From positions 1,550,001 through 1,614,000 of the forward strand of contig NZ_JAFBBS010000001.1 in the NCBI RefSeq assembly GCF_016907315.1: DNA of 64,000 bases. Reading direction: 5' to 3'. Below, piece by piece: positions 1 to 6,547 of the stretch; positions within the stretch are counted from its first letter, which is position 1, and each line of letters opens with the position of its first letter. The position numbers were made by a program, and so were the translations under genes. Source of the DNA: Microbacterium esteraromaticum. Its GTDB lineage: Bacteria > Actinomycetota > Actinomycetes > Actinomycetales > Microbacteriaceae. Below the pieces are notes generated by a model that did no database searches, was not told where the DNA came from, and saw nothing but the letters and a program-made list of their open reading frames with translations.

Positions 1-358
1 CGTCGTGCCCAACGACGAGGGCCGCGTGCTCGGCCAGCCGGGCCTGTACGCCACGGGCTGGATCAAGCGAGGGCCGGTCGGCCTGATCGGGCACACGAAG
101 TCCGACGCGCTCGAGACGATCGGGCACCTCGTCGCAGACGCCGCAGCCGGCGCTCTCACGGCGCCGGCCGTCGAGACCGACGTGCTCGACCTGCTCGACG
201 AGCGCGAGACCGCGTACACGACCTGGGATGGATGGCTGGCGCTGGATGCCCACGAGCGCGCCCTGGGTGAGAACCACGAGCATGTGCGTGAGCGCGTGAA
301 GGTCGTCGGCCGCGACGAGCAGGTCGACATCTCGCGGCCGGGGGTGCTGGCCCCGTGA
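1..358 (+). CDS. Ferredoxin-NADP(+) reductase, C-terminal part (5' end outside window)
   Basis: Only the last ~118 codons are present; the frame is open to the left edge. The stretch [20 protein letters not shown] matches the C-terminal FAD/NADP-binding signature of adrenodoxin-reductase/FprA-type ferredoxin-NADP reductases (GWIKRGPxGxIG). Such enzymes pass electrons between NADPH and small ferredoxins in the cytoplasm. The stop codon overlaps the GTG start of the next gene, a ferredoxin, by 4 bp, so reductase and electron carrier are translationally coupled, which supports the call. The N-terminal Rossmann domain cannot be checked here. Confidence 0.85.
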   Translation, partial: VVPNDEGRVLGQPGLYATGWIKRGPVGLIGHTKSDALETIGHLVADAAAGALTAPAVETDVLDLLDERETAYTTWDGWLALDAHERALGENHEHVRERVKVVGRDEQVDISRPGVLAP

Positions 359-684
359 CCTACGTGATCGCGCTGCCGTGCGTGGACGTGAAGGACCGCG
401 CCTGCATCGACGAGTGCCCTGTGGACTGCATCTACGAGGGCGAGCGCTCGCTCTACATCCACCCCGACGAGTGCGTCGACTGCGGCGCCTGCGAGCCGGT
501 GTGCCCAGTCGAGGCGATCTACTACGAAGACGATCTGCCCGAGGAGTGGGCCGACTACTACAAGGCGAACGTCGAGTTCTTCGACGAGATCGGGTCACCG
601 GGCGGGGCGTCGAAGGTCGGGACGTACGACTTCGACCACCCCGTCGTGGCAACTGTCGCGCCGCAGGAGACGGCGCATGGCTGA
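355..684 (+). CDS. fdxA: 7Fe ([3Fe-4S][4Fe-4S]) ferredoxin
   Basis: 109 aa, GTG start inside the reductase stop. Cysteines at 9, 17, 21, 40, 43, 46 and 50 give the bacterial 7Fe pattern: C9, C17 and C50 fit the 3Fe cluster; C21, C40, C43 and C46 the 4Fe cluster (CxxCxxCxxxCP at 40-51). C25 is extra. The tail after residue ~60 is acidic and aromatic, as in actinobacterial FdxA. It is a soluble one-electron carrier, presumably reduced by the upstream reductase. The stop overlaps the next flavoprotein gene by 8 bp, so the three genes form one redox operon. Confidence 0.9.
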   Translation: MTYVIALPCVDVKDRACIDECPVDCIYEGERSLYIHPDECVDCGACEPVCPVEAIYYEDDLPEEWADYYKANVEFFDEIGSPGGASKVGTYDFDHPVVATVAPQETAHG

Positions 685-1597
685 CTACGACGTGCTCATC
701 GTCGGAGGGGGCCCGGCCGGTCTCTCGGCGGCGCTGAACCTCGGCCGCTCCCTCGCCCGCGTGCTCGTCGTCGACGCCGACCGGCCCCGCAACGCCGCGA
801 CGCTCAACTCGCACGGCTTTCTCACGCGCGACGGTGTTCCGCCGTTCGAGTTGCGGCGCATCGCCCGTGAGGAGCTCTCCGCCTACCCGAACGTCGAGAT
901 CCGCTCACGAGTGCGGGTGGGCTCTCTGACGACGACGGATGCCGGCTTCGCCGCCGGCATCGGGCGACGCGAGCCCTCTGAGCACGTGACGGCGAGGTCA
1001 GTGCTGCTCGCCACAGGGCTGCGTGAGACTCTGCCCGAGGTGCCGAACCTGCGCGGCTTCTACGGAATGACCCTGTTCAGCTGCGCGGCGTGCGATGCGT
1101 GGGAGCTGCGCGGCCGCAGCCTCGCTCTCATCGGCGAATCCGCCGACCTCGCCGACCGCGCCAGGCTCATCTCGCACTGGACGCCGCAGCTCACCGTGTT
1201 CACCCACGGATCCGACGCGGTGACCACCGCCGAAGAGGCAGAGCTCGCGACGGCCGGCGTCGCCGTGGTCCGCTCGCCGATCGTCGAGCTGGCCGGCGAG
1301 CGCGGCCGGATCGAGGCGGTGCGCACCGCCGACGGCACCGCGCGCCCCATCGACGGCGGCTTCGTGCGCCCCGACTGGGAGGCCGACCTGTCGTTCCTCG
1401 ACGGCATCGCGCCCGACCGCGACGAGGCAGGACACCTGCTGACCGACAGGTCCGGCCGGACGAGCTTCCCCGGCCTGTACGCGGCCGGAGACGTCGCCGC
1501 TCCCGGTCCGCAGCAGCTGATCGTCGCCGCCGGCGCCGGAGCCCGCGTCGCCGCCGTGATCACCCACGATCGCATCGGCGTCGCCACCGCGCACTGA
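677..1597 (+). CDS. Thioredoxin-reductase-like FAD/NAD(P) oxidoreductase
   Basis: 306 aa, the usual length for low-Mr thioredoxin reductase relatives. An N-terminal FAD dinucleotide motif GGGPAG lies at residues 10-15, a CxxC pair (SCAACDAWE) near residue 137, and a C-terminal FAD-binding GLYAAGDV motif near 275. The CAACDAWE form is that of the TrxR-like flavoproteins, not classical TrxB (CATCDG). The NADPH-binding loop after it ([10 protein letters not shown]) is degenerate, so the electron donor is uncertain; the neighbouring ferredoxin is a candidate, as in ferredoxin-dependent relatives. Last gene of the redox operon, ending 46 bp before a convergent gene. Confidence 0.8.
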   Translation: MADYDVLIVGGGPAGLSAALNLGRSLARVLVVDADRPRNAATLNSHGFLTRDGVPPFELRRIAREELSAYPNVEIRSRVRVGSLTTTDAGFAAGIGRREPSEHVTARSVLLATGLRETLPEVPNLRGFYGMTLFSCAACDAWELRGRSLALIGESADLADRARLISHWTPQLTVFTHGSDAVTTAEEAELATAGVAVVRSPIVELAGERGRIEAVRTADGTARPIDGGFVRPDWEADLSFLDGIAPDRDEAGHLLTDRSGRTSFPGLYAAGDVAAPGPQQLIVAAGAGARVAAVITHDRIGVATAH

Positions 1598-1642
1598 GGG
1601 GTTCCGTGCGCAGCTGTGCCGAGGCGCGACCGAGCGCGCTGG

Positions 1643-2104
1643 TCAGCGGCCGCCGGGAGGGCCGACCAGCAGCAGGATGCTGAAGATCGCCGCCACCGCG
1701 ACCAGGATCAGCAGACCGAGCACCCACGGCCGGTGCAGGAACCAGCGCATCGTGCGGTCGTACCAGGTGCGGTCGCGCGGGTCATCCGTTTCGGTGAGCC
1801 GCCACTGACCATCGAGGCGTCCGCTGCGGTGCAGCCAGATCTCGACGGGGATCGTCGCGTAGGGCACGACGGCGCTCGCAACGGCGACGATCGCCGCGCC
1901 GACGTTCCAGCGCTGGTGGAAGGCGAGCAGCACCGCCGTGGCGCCATAGGCGAGGAAGACGAAGCCGTGGATGCCTCCCGCGATCGTGACGAGCACGGCG
2001 GGCTGTCCGACCGCGCGCGCGATGAGGGCGCTGATGAGCAGGGTCCAGGTGATCGCCTCGGCGATCGCGAGCGCGCGGAACAGGCGGGCAGGAGTGGTGA
2101 ACAC
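1643..2104 (-). CDS. DUF3817-type small integral membrane protein
   Basis: 153 aa with hydrophobic helices near residues 10-30, 38-60 and 68-90, followed by a short hydrophilic region and a final helix around 125-147. The order (RALAIAEAITWT, then GGIHGFVFLAYG) matches the DUF3817 family of actinobacteria, of unknown function. It starts divergently from the ArsR gene across a 96-bp gap and may share that control region. No catalytic residues are evident. Confidence 0.7.
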   Translation of the reverse strand: MFTTPARLFRALAIAEAITWTLLISALIARAVGQPAVLVTIAGGIHGFVFLAYGATAVLLAFHQRWNVGAAIVAVASAVVPYATIPVEIWLHRSGRLDGQWRLTETDDPRDRTWYDRTMRWFLHRPWVLGLLILVAVAAIFSILLLVGPPGGR

Positions 2105-2191
2105 GGGTCTCCTCGAGTGGGCGTGCCTTCACGCTAGTGAGCACGACTATGCGCCTCCTGATCCGCCCCGTCGGAGTCGGGAATGTGACAG

Positions 2192-2213
2192 TATCTGCGT
2201 ATGCATGCAGATA
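2192..2213. promoter_or_regulatory. Candidate ArsR operator spanning the arsR-like start codon
   Basis: Inverted repeat TATCTGC-N8-GCAGATA. ArsR/SmtB-family operators are typically imperfect palindromes of this size near the promoter of their own gene. Here the dyad encloses the ATG at 2201, so bound repressor would block transcription start or a leaderless transcript. CAGTAT at 2189-2194 could be the -10 box. Confidence 0.55.
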
Positions 2214-2566
2214 AGCGGATGTGCGGCCTCGACCCAGACAGTCAGTTCGTCGAACTCGCGGTGGAGGTGTTCGGCCTGCTCGCCGACGCGACCCGGATCC
2301 GCATCATCCTCGCCCTGCGCCGCGAAGAGGAACTGGCGGTGAATCAGCTGGCCGGGATGGTCGACCGCCCGCCGGCCGCCGTGTCACAGCACCTGGCAAA
2401 GCTGCGCATGGCCCGGATCGTCTCCACTCGCCAAGAGGGACAGCGGGTGTTCTACCGACTGGCGAACGAGCACGCATCCCAACTCGTCTCGGATGCCGTG
2501 CTGCAGGCCGAGCACTCGCTGAGCGACCACCCGAGCCACCACCACTCCGACCGGACCGGCTCATGA
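2201..2566 (+). CDS. ArsR/SmtB-family metal-responsive repressor
   Basis: 121 aa with the winged-helix order of the family: an alpha-helical LADATRIRIILAL segment (~27-39), recognition helix AAVSQHLAKLRMARIVSTRQEGQ split over ~58-82, and wing. The C-terminus is His/Asp-rich (SEHxLSDHPSHHHSD), as in CzrA/KmtR-type zinc, cobalt or nickel sensors with C-terminal helix ligands. Its stop overlaps the CDF exporter start (ATGA), so it almost surely controls that exporter. An alternative start at 2219 would drop six residues. Confidence 0.88.
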   Translation: MHADKRMCGLDPDSQFVELAVEVFGLLADATRIRIILALRREEELAVNQLAGMVDRPPAAVSQHLAKLRMARIVSTRQEGQRVFYRLANEHASQLVSDAVLQAEHSLSDHPSHHHSDRTGS

Positions 2567-3561
2567 GCGTCCACGGCCACGACCACTCGACCCCGCACTC
2601 GCACTCGCATGCCCCCGGACTGCGCGGATCCCTCCGGGAGATCTTCGTGCCGCACTCACACGACGCGGCGGACTCGATCGACGACGCGATGCAGACGCAA
2701 GCCGAAGGCATCCGGGCAGTGAAGGTGAGTCTGGTCGTCATGCTCGCGACCACCGTGCTCCAGGCGGTCATCGTCGCCTTCTCGGGCTCGGTCGCCCTGC
2801 TCGCCGACACGATCCACAACTTCTCGGATGCCCTCACCGCCGTGCCCCTCTGGATCGCGTTCGCCCTGTCGCGGCGGGCACCGACCCGGCGGTACACGTA
2901 CGGCTTCAAGCGAGCCGAAGACATCGCAGGCCTGTTCATCGTGCTCATGATCGCCTTGTCGGCCGTGGTCGCCGCGTGGGAGGCGATCGACCGGATCGTC
3001 GAGCCCCGACCGATCACCAACGTCGGATGGGTTCTCGCGGCCGGCGTCGTGGGCTTTCTCGGCAACGAGGCCGTCGCGCTGTACCGGATCCGCATCGGGC
3101 GACGGATCGGCTCGGCGGCTCTCGTCGCCGACGGCGTGCACGCGCGCACCGACGGGTTCACCTCGCTCGCCGTGGTGGCCGGCGGCGTAGGCGTGTTGCT
3201 GGGCTTTCCCCTTGCAGACCCGATCGTGGGCCTGGTCATCTCGGCCATGATCGTCGTGCTGCTCGCGGGTACGGTGCGGTCGGTCGGCCGGCGTCTCATG
3301 GACGGCATCGAGCCAGACTTGCTCGAGCGTGCCGAGCACGCCCTCGGACACGTCGCCGGCGTCAGCGTCGGGCGGGTGCGTCTGCGCTGGGTCGGCCACC
3401 GCCTGCACGGAGATGCAGTGCTGCACGCGGGCGACATCACGCTCGCGGACGCCGACCGGATCAGCACCGAGGCCCAGCGCTCGGCACTGAGTCACGTGCC
3501 GCACCTGGATGAACTCGAGATACGCGTCACGGCCGAGCCGCTCCACAGGCGCCGGCCCTGA
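2563..3561 (+). CDS. Cation diffusion facilitator metal exporter (CDF)
   Basis: 332 aa. A His-rich N-terminus (HGHDHSTPHSHSH) precedes six membrane helices between about residues 50 and 245. Transport-site motifs are ADTIHNFSD in helix 2 and ADGVHARTD in helix 5, the HxxxD pairs of CDF proteins. A cytoplasmic C-terminal domain follows (~250-330). CDF proteins are proton antiporters that expel Zn2+, Co2+ or related ions from the cytoplasm. Coupled by a 4-bp overlap to the ArsR repressor; metal identity cannot be fixed from sequence alone. Confidence 0.92.
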   Translation: MSVHGHDHSTPHSHSHAPGLRGSLREIFVPHSHDAADSIDDAMQTQAEGIRAVKVSLVVMLATTVLQAVIVAFSGSVALLADTIHNFSDALTAVPLWIAFALSRRAPTRRYTYGFKRAEDIAGLFIVLMIALSAVVAAWEAIDRIVEPRPITNVGWVLAAGVVGFLGNEAVALYRIRIGRRIGSAALVADGVHARTDGFTSLAVVAGGVGVLLGFPLADPIVGLVISAMIVVLLAGTVRSVGRRLMDGIEPDLLERAEHALGHVAGVSVGRVRLRWVGHRLHGDAVLHAGDITLADADRISTEAQRSALSHVPHLDELEIRVTAEPLHRRRP

Positions 3562-3895
3562 CTTCGCGTCGGAACGGCGCTTCGGCGAAAGTGACGGTGT
3601 TCTGCGGGGCGGCCGGTCGATGTAGGTGCGGCCTGTGGGACTCGTCCACTCGAGCACTCCGTCGCCGAGCTGTACGACGCGCCACGGCTCGACCACACGC
3701 GCGGCGTAGGCGGCTCGACGAGCACCTCGGCCGCCGGCATTGGGGCCGCACGGTATCAGGCCGAGACGGAGCCGGGTTCTCACGTCACGAAGGAGTAACG
3801 ACCGGGCATCCGGCGGTATCGCCCCCGCATCGCCCGCCCCTACACTCGACCTGCACCGGGAAGCGCCCGGAAGATGCCAGCGGAAGGAGCGACCG
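3562..3895. other. Gene-poor stretch upstream of the RIO kinase leader
   Basis: No intact gene in 334 bp. The left half holds an apparent minus-strand gene remnant (3570-3740, listed separately). The right half contains a possible -10 box TACACT at ~3840-3845 and ends in the strong ribosome site AAGGAG before the leader ORF at 3896. Confidence 0.5.
3570..3740 (-). pseudogene. Remnant of a DUF222/HNH endonuclease C-terminus
   Basis: One minus-strand frame reads ...GDGVLEWTSPTGRTYIDRPP..., which resembles the extreme C-terminus of DUF222-HNH nucleases that are very common in Microbacteriaceae (WxSPxGRxYxxxP just after the HNH core). No HNH core, start codon or upstream domain is present, so only a tail fragment seems to survive. 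The alternative is chance coding-like sequence; the motif match is short. Confidence 0.4.
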
Positions 3896-3958
3896 ATGAA
3901 CACCGTCACCGTCATGCCCGCCGCCGACGTCCTTCCCGTCGAGGCCACCCGCTTCTGA
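3896..3958 (+). CDS. 20-codon leader ORF upstream of the RIO kinase
   Basis: Twenty residues from ATG to TGA, preceded by a strong ribosome site (GGAAGGAGCGACCG) at ideal spacing. The peptide starts MNTVTVMPAAD and ends EATRF; it has no membrane segment or run of one regulatory amino acid. Its stop lies 8 nt before a hairpin that sequesters the ribosome site of the kinase gene, so a role as a cis-acting leader is more likely than a functional peptide. Chance cannot be excluded for so short an ORF, but the ribosome site is better than that of the kinase. Confidence 0.55.
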   Translation: MNTVTVMPAADVLPVEATRF

Positions 3959-3965
3959 TCCGCGT

Positions 3966-3987
3966 GTGGCCTCCCTTCCGGAGCCAC
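3966..3987 (+). promoter_or_regulatory. Hairpin covering the RIO kinase ribosome-binding site
   Basis: GTGGC(C)TCC at 3966-3974 pairs with GGAGCCAC at 3980-3987 (eight pairs, one bulge, 5-nt loop). The 3' arm contains GGAG, the probable Shine-Dalgarno for the GTG at 3991. A ribosome terminating at 3958 would cover and open the stem, coupling kinase translation to leader translation. Confidence 0.5.
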
Positions 3988-3990
3988 ATC

Positions 3991-4851
3991 GTGAACACTC
4001 ACCACTCCGCGTCCTTCGACGCATCGCCCTTCGACATCACCCTCGCCTTCGCCGACACCGAGATCGGCGAGAATCAGCGCTGGTCGACCTGGCCCGCGAC
4101 CATGCCGACCGAGCGAGGCCCGCTGCCCCGTCCCGAGTGGGTCGTCACCAGCGCCGCCGCGGTCGACACCGAGCTCGGCATCCTCAAAACAGGCAAGGAG
4201 GCCGACGTCTTCCTGATCGAGCGGGCCGTCCCCGGCGCCGGCTCGAAGCCGGGCACGAGCACCCTGCTCGCCGCCAAGCGCTACCGCGACCGCGAACACC
4301 GCAGCTTCCAGCGCTCATCGGCGTACACCGAGGGTCGCCGCACGAGGAGAACGCGCGATGCCCGAGCGCTCGCGAAGAAGTCGGCGCACGGCCGCGCCGT
4401 CGCGGCCGCCGAGTGGTCGTTCGCCGAGTTCGCCGCGCTCAGCCGCATGCACGAGCTCGGCGCGCCAGTGCCCTATCCCGTTCAGGTCGACGGCACCGAG
4501 ATCCTCATGGAGTTCATCGGCGACGATCGCGTCGCCGCACCCCGGCTCGCGCAGGTCAGGGCGGATGCCCGAGAGCTGGCCGGCCTGCTCGACCAGATCG
4601 TCGAGACCATGCACCTCTTCGCAGCCGCCGGACTCGCGCACGGCGACCTCTCGCCCTACAACCTGCTCGTGCATCGCGGCAGGGTGCGCGTGATCGATCT
4701 GCCGCAGATCGTCGATACGGTGTCCAATCCGCAGGGCTTCGACCTGCTGCACCGCGACTGCGTCAACATCTGCGACTGGTTCGCGCGCCGCCGCGTCGCC
4801 TGCGACGCCGAGGACCTGTTCGCCGCGCTGATGACCAGCGCGTTCGGCTGA
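3991..4851 (+). CDS. RIO-family serine/threonine protein kinase
   Basis: 286 aa from GTG 3991 (GGAG 8 nt upstream; the longer upstream frame is Arg-rich and unlike the family). Visible RIO landmarks are the nucleotide loop GKEADVFL (~70), the AAKRYR lysine, the RIO flexible loop with many Arg residues, the catalytic loop HGDLSPYN (~220) and the metal loop VIDLPQ in place of DFG. RIO1 proteins in archaea and eukaryotes act in ribosome maturation; bacterial copies are soluble and poorly characterised. Its control appears to be translational through the leader ORF. Confidence 0.88.
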   Translation: MNTHHSASFDASPFDITLAFADTEIGENQRWSTWPATMPTERGPLPRPEWVVTSAAAVDTELGILKTGKEADVFLIERAVPGAGSKPGTSTLLAAKRYRDREHRSFQRSSAYTEGRRTRRTRDARALAKKSAHGRAVAAAEWSFAEFAALSRMHELGAPVPYPVQVDGTEILMEFIGDDRVAAPRLAQVRADARELAGLLDQIVETMHLFAAAGLAHGDLSPYNLLVHRGRVRVIDLPQIVDTVSNPQGFDLLHRDCVNICDWFARRRVACDAEDLFAALMTSAFG

Positions 4852-4980
4852 GCGGGCGGAGGACCCGGAATCATCGCGAGCGCGACCGGCACGCGCTACT
4901 ACGGCGCCACCGACCCGACGAAGCTCTCGGAGGTGCTCGGCGACCTCGTCGCGAGCGTGCGATCCGGTAGCGTGACCGCT
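4852..4980 (+). pseudogene. Possible VWA-domain C-terminal remnant
   Basis: Right after the kinase stop, in the same frame, the sequence reads IIASATGTRYYGATDPTKLS and continues EVLGDLVASV with no stop into the next gene. IAxATGxRYYxATDxxxLxxVxxDL is the usual end of von Willebrand A domains. No start, MIDAS motif or rest of the domain is present. It may be debris of a lost gene or, less likely, an N-terminal extension of the transporter that follows. Confidence 0.35.
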
Positions 4981-6414
4981 ATGACCGGTCGTGACGCCGA
5001 CGCACCCCCGCCCACCGCTCGCACCGGAGCCGTCGCGGCCTTCGGCCGGGAGCACCCCGATTCCGGACGTGAGGCGACGCGCAAGCAGGTCGTGTCGTGG
5101 GCGATGTGGGACTGGGCGATGCAGCCGTTCAACACCGTCATACTCACCTTCGTCTGGATCGCGCTGTACCTGACCTCGCGGATGTTCCTCGACCCCACGG
5201 TGCGCGAGTCGGGACTGCTCGCCGACGGCTCGTACATGAACTGCAATCAGTCGGAGTACGCGGGTTCGGCGTACTGCCAGGGGCTCACCGATCTCTCGGA
5301 GTGGTGGGGCTGGGCGAACTTCGCCGCCGGCATCCTGATCCTTCTGCTCGCACCGGTGCTCGGCCAGCAGGCCGACGCACGCGGCAGCAAGAAGAAGTGG
5401 GTGATGGGTGCCACGCTCGCGATCGCGCTGGTGCAGTTCTCGCTGTTCTTCGTCGAGGCCGACCCGAAGTTCTTCTGGTTCGGCGCCTTCGCCGTCGCGA
5501 TCGCGGCCGTGATCGGCGAGATCGGCAATGTCAGCTACTACGCGATGCTGTCCGAGGTGTCGACGCCGAAGAACGTCGGCCGGGTCTCGGGTCTCGGATG
5601 GGGGCTCGGGTACATCGGCGGCGTGGTCGCCCTGATCGTGTGCATCCCCGTGCTGTTCCTGGTGGGGCAGAGCGAGCCGCTCGCCTTCAAGCTCGTCGCG
5701 GTCATCTGCGGCGTGTGGACCCTGGTGTTCTCGATCCCGATGTTCCGCAACGTGCCCGAGTCGCCCTCGTACGCCTCGACCGAGAAGGTGGGCTTCTTCC
5801 GCTCGTACATCGTGCTGGGCCGCAGCATCGCCGAGCTCTTCCGCACGAACCGCCCCACGTTCTGGTTCATGCTCGCGGCGGCCGTGTACCGCGACGGGCT
5901 GGCCGGGGTCTTCGCGTTCGGCGCCGTGCTGGCCGCCCAGGGGTTCGGCTTCTCGTTCCTCGAGGTGATCGTCTTCGGGCTCGCAGCCAACCTCGTCGCC
6001 GGCATCTCGACCCTGCTCGCGGGGCGCATCGACGACGCGATCGGCCCGCGCCGCCTCATCATCTTCGCCCTCGCCGGGCTCGTCGTGATGGCATTCGTCG
6101 TCTACGCGCTGCGCGACTACGGCACGATCGTGTTCTGGGTGTGCGGCCTGCTGCTGTGCGCCTTCGTGGGGCCGACCCAGGCATCCAGCCGCAGCCTGCT
6201 CACGCGCCTCACCCCGCCCAGCCAGCAGGGCACCATCTTCGGCCTGTACGCGACGACCGGTCGCGTGGCGTCGTTCCTCTCGCCGCTCGCCTGGTCGCTC
6301 TTCCTGTTCTGGTTCGGCGGAATCGTCTACGGCGTGCTCGGCATCGGGCTCATCCTGCTGATCGGCCTCGTGCTGCTGCTCTGCGTTCGCTTCCCCGATG
6401 ACGTCGGAGCCTGA
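4981..6414 (+). CDS. UMF1/Atg22-like MFS transporter
   Basis: 477 aa from ATG 4981. The N-terminal signature VVSWAMWDWAMQPFNTVILT matches the UMF1 (Atg22-related) branch of the major facilitator superfamily, whose first helix carries WxxYDWA. About 12 membrane segments follow, with a longer central loop around residues 260-290. Yeast Atg22 exports vacuolar amino acids; the bacterial substrate is unknown. In-frame GTG codons at 4957 and 4969 are alternative starts. No operon partner is clear, although the GH65 enzyme follows on the same strand after 133 bp. Confidence 0.85.
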   Translation: MTGRDADAPPPTARTGAVAAFGREHPDSGREATRKQVVSWAMWDWAMQPFNTVILTFVWIALYLTSRMFLDPTVRESGLLADGSYMNCNQSEYAGSAYCQGLTDLSEWWGWANFAAGILILLLAPVLGQQADARGSKKKWVMGATLAIALVQFSLFFVEADPKFFWFGAFAVAIAAVIGEIGNVSYYAMLSEVSTPKNVGRVSGLGWGLGYIGGVVALIVCIPVLFLVGQSEPLAFKLVAVICGVWTLVFSIPMFRNVPESPSYASTEKVGFFRSYIVLGRSIAELFRTNRPTFWFMLAAAVYRDGLAGVFAFGAVLAAQGFGFSFLEVIVFGLAANLVAGISTLLAGRIDDAIGPRRLIIFALAGLVVMAFVVYALRDYGTIVFWVCGLLLCAFVGPTQASSRSLLTRLTPPSQQGTIFGLYATTGRVASFLSPLAWSLFLFWFGGIVYGVLGIGLILLIGLVLLLCVRFPDDVGA

Positions 6415-6547
6415 CAGCTCGATCCCCGACCGACGGCCCTGTTGCCGGATGCCATAGCCGGATGCCCGCGTGCGACGCAAGGGCCGCGCTCGCGAGCACC
6501 CTCGCGACGCACAATGGTCGCTCCGAGTCGATCACGACGGGAGCGAC

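Noticed and set aside
4315..6480. 721-codon minus-strand ORF
   Set aside because: Antisense to the RIO and UMF1 genes; acidic low-complexity translation without motifs, a GC-skew artefact.
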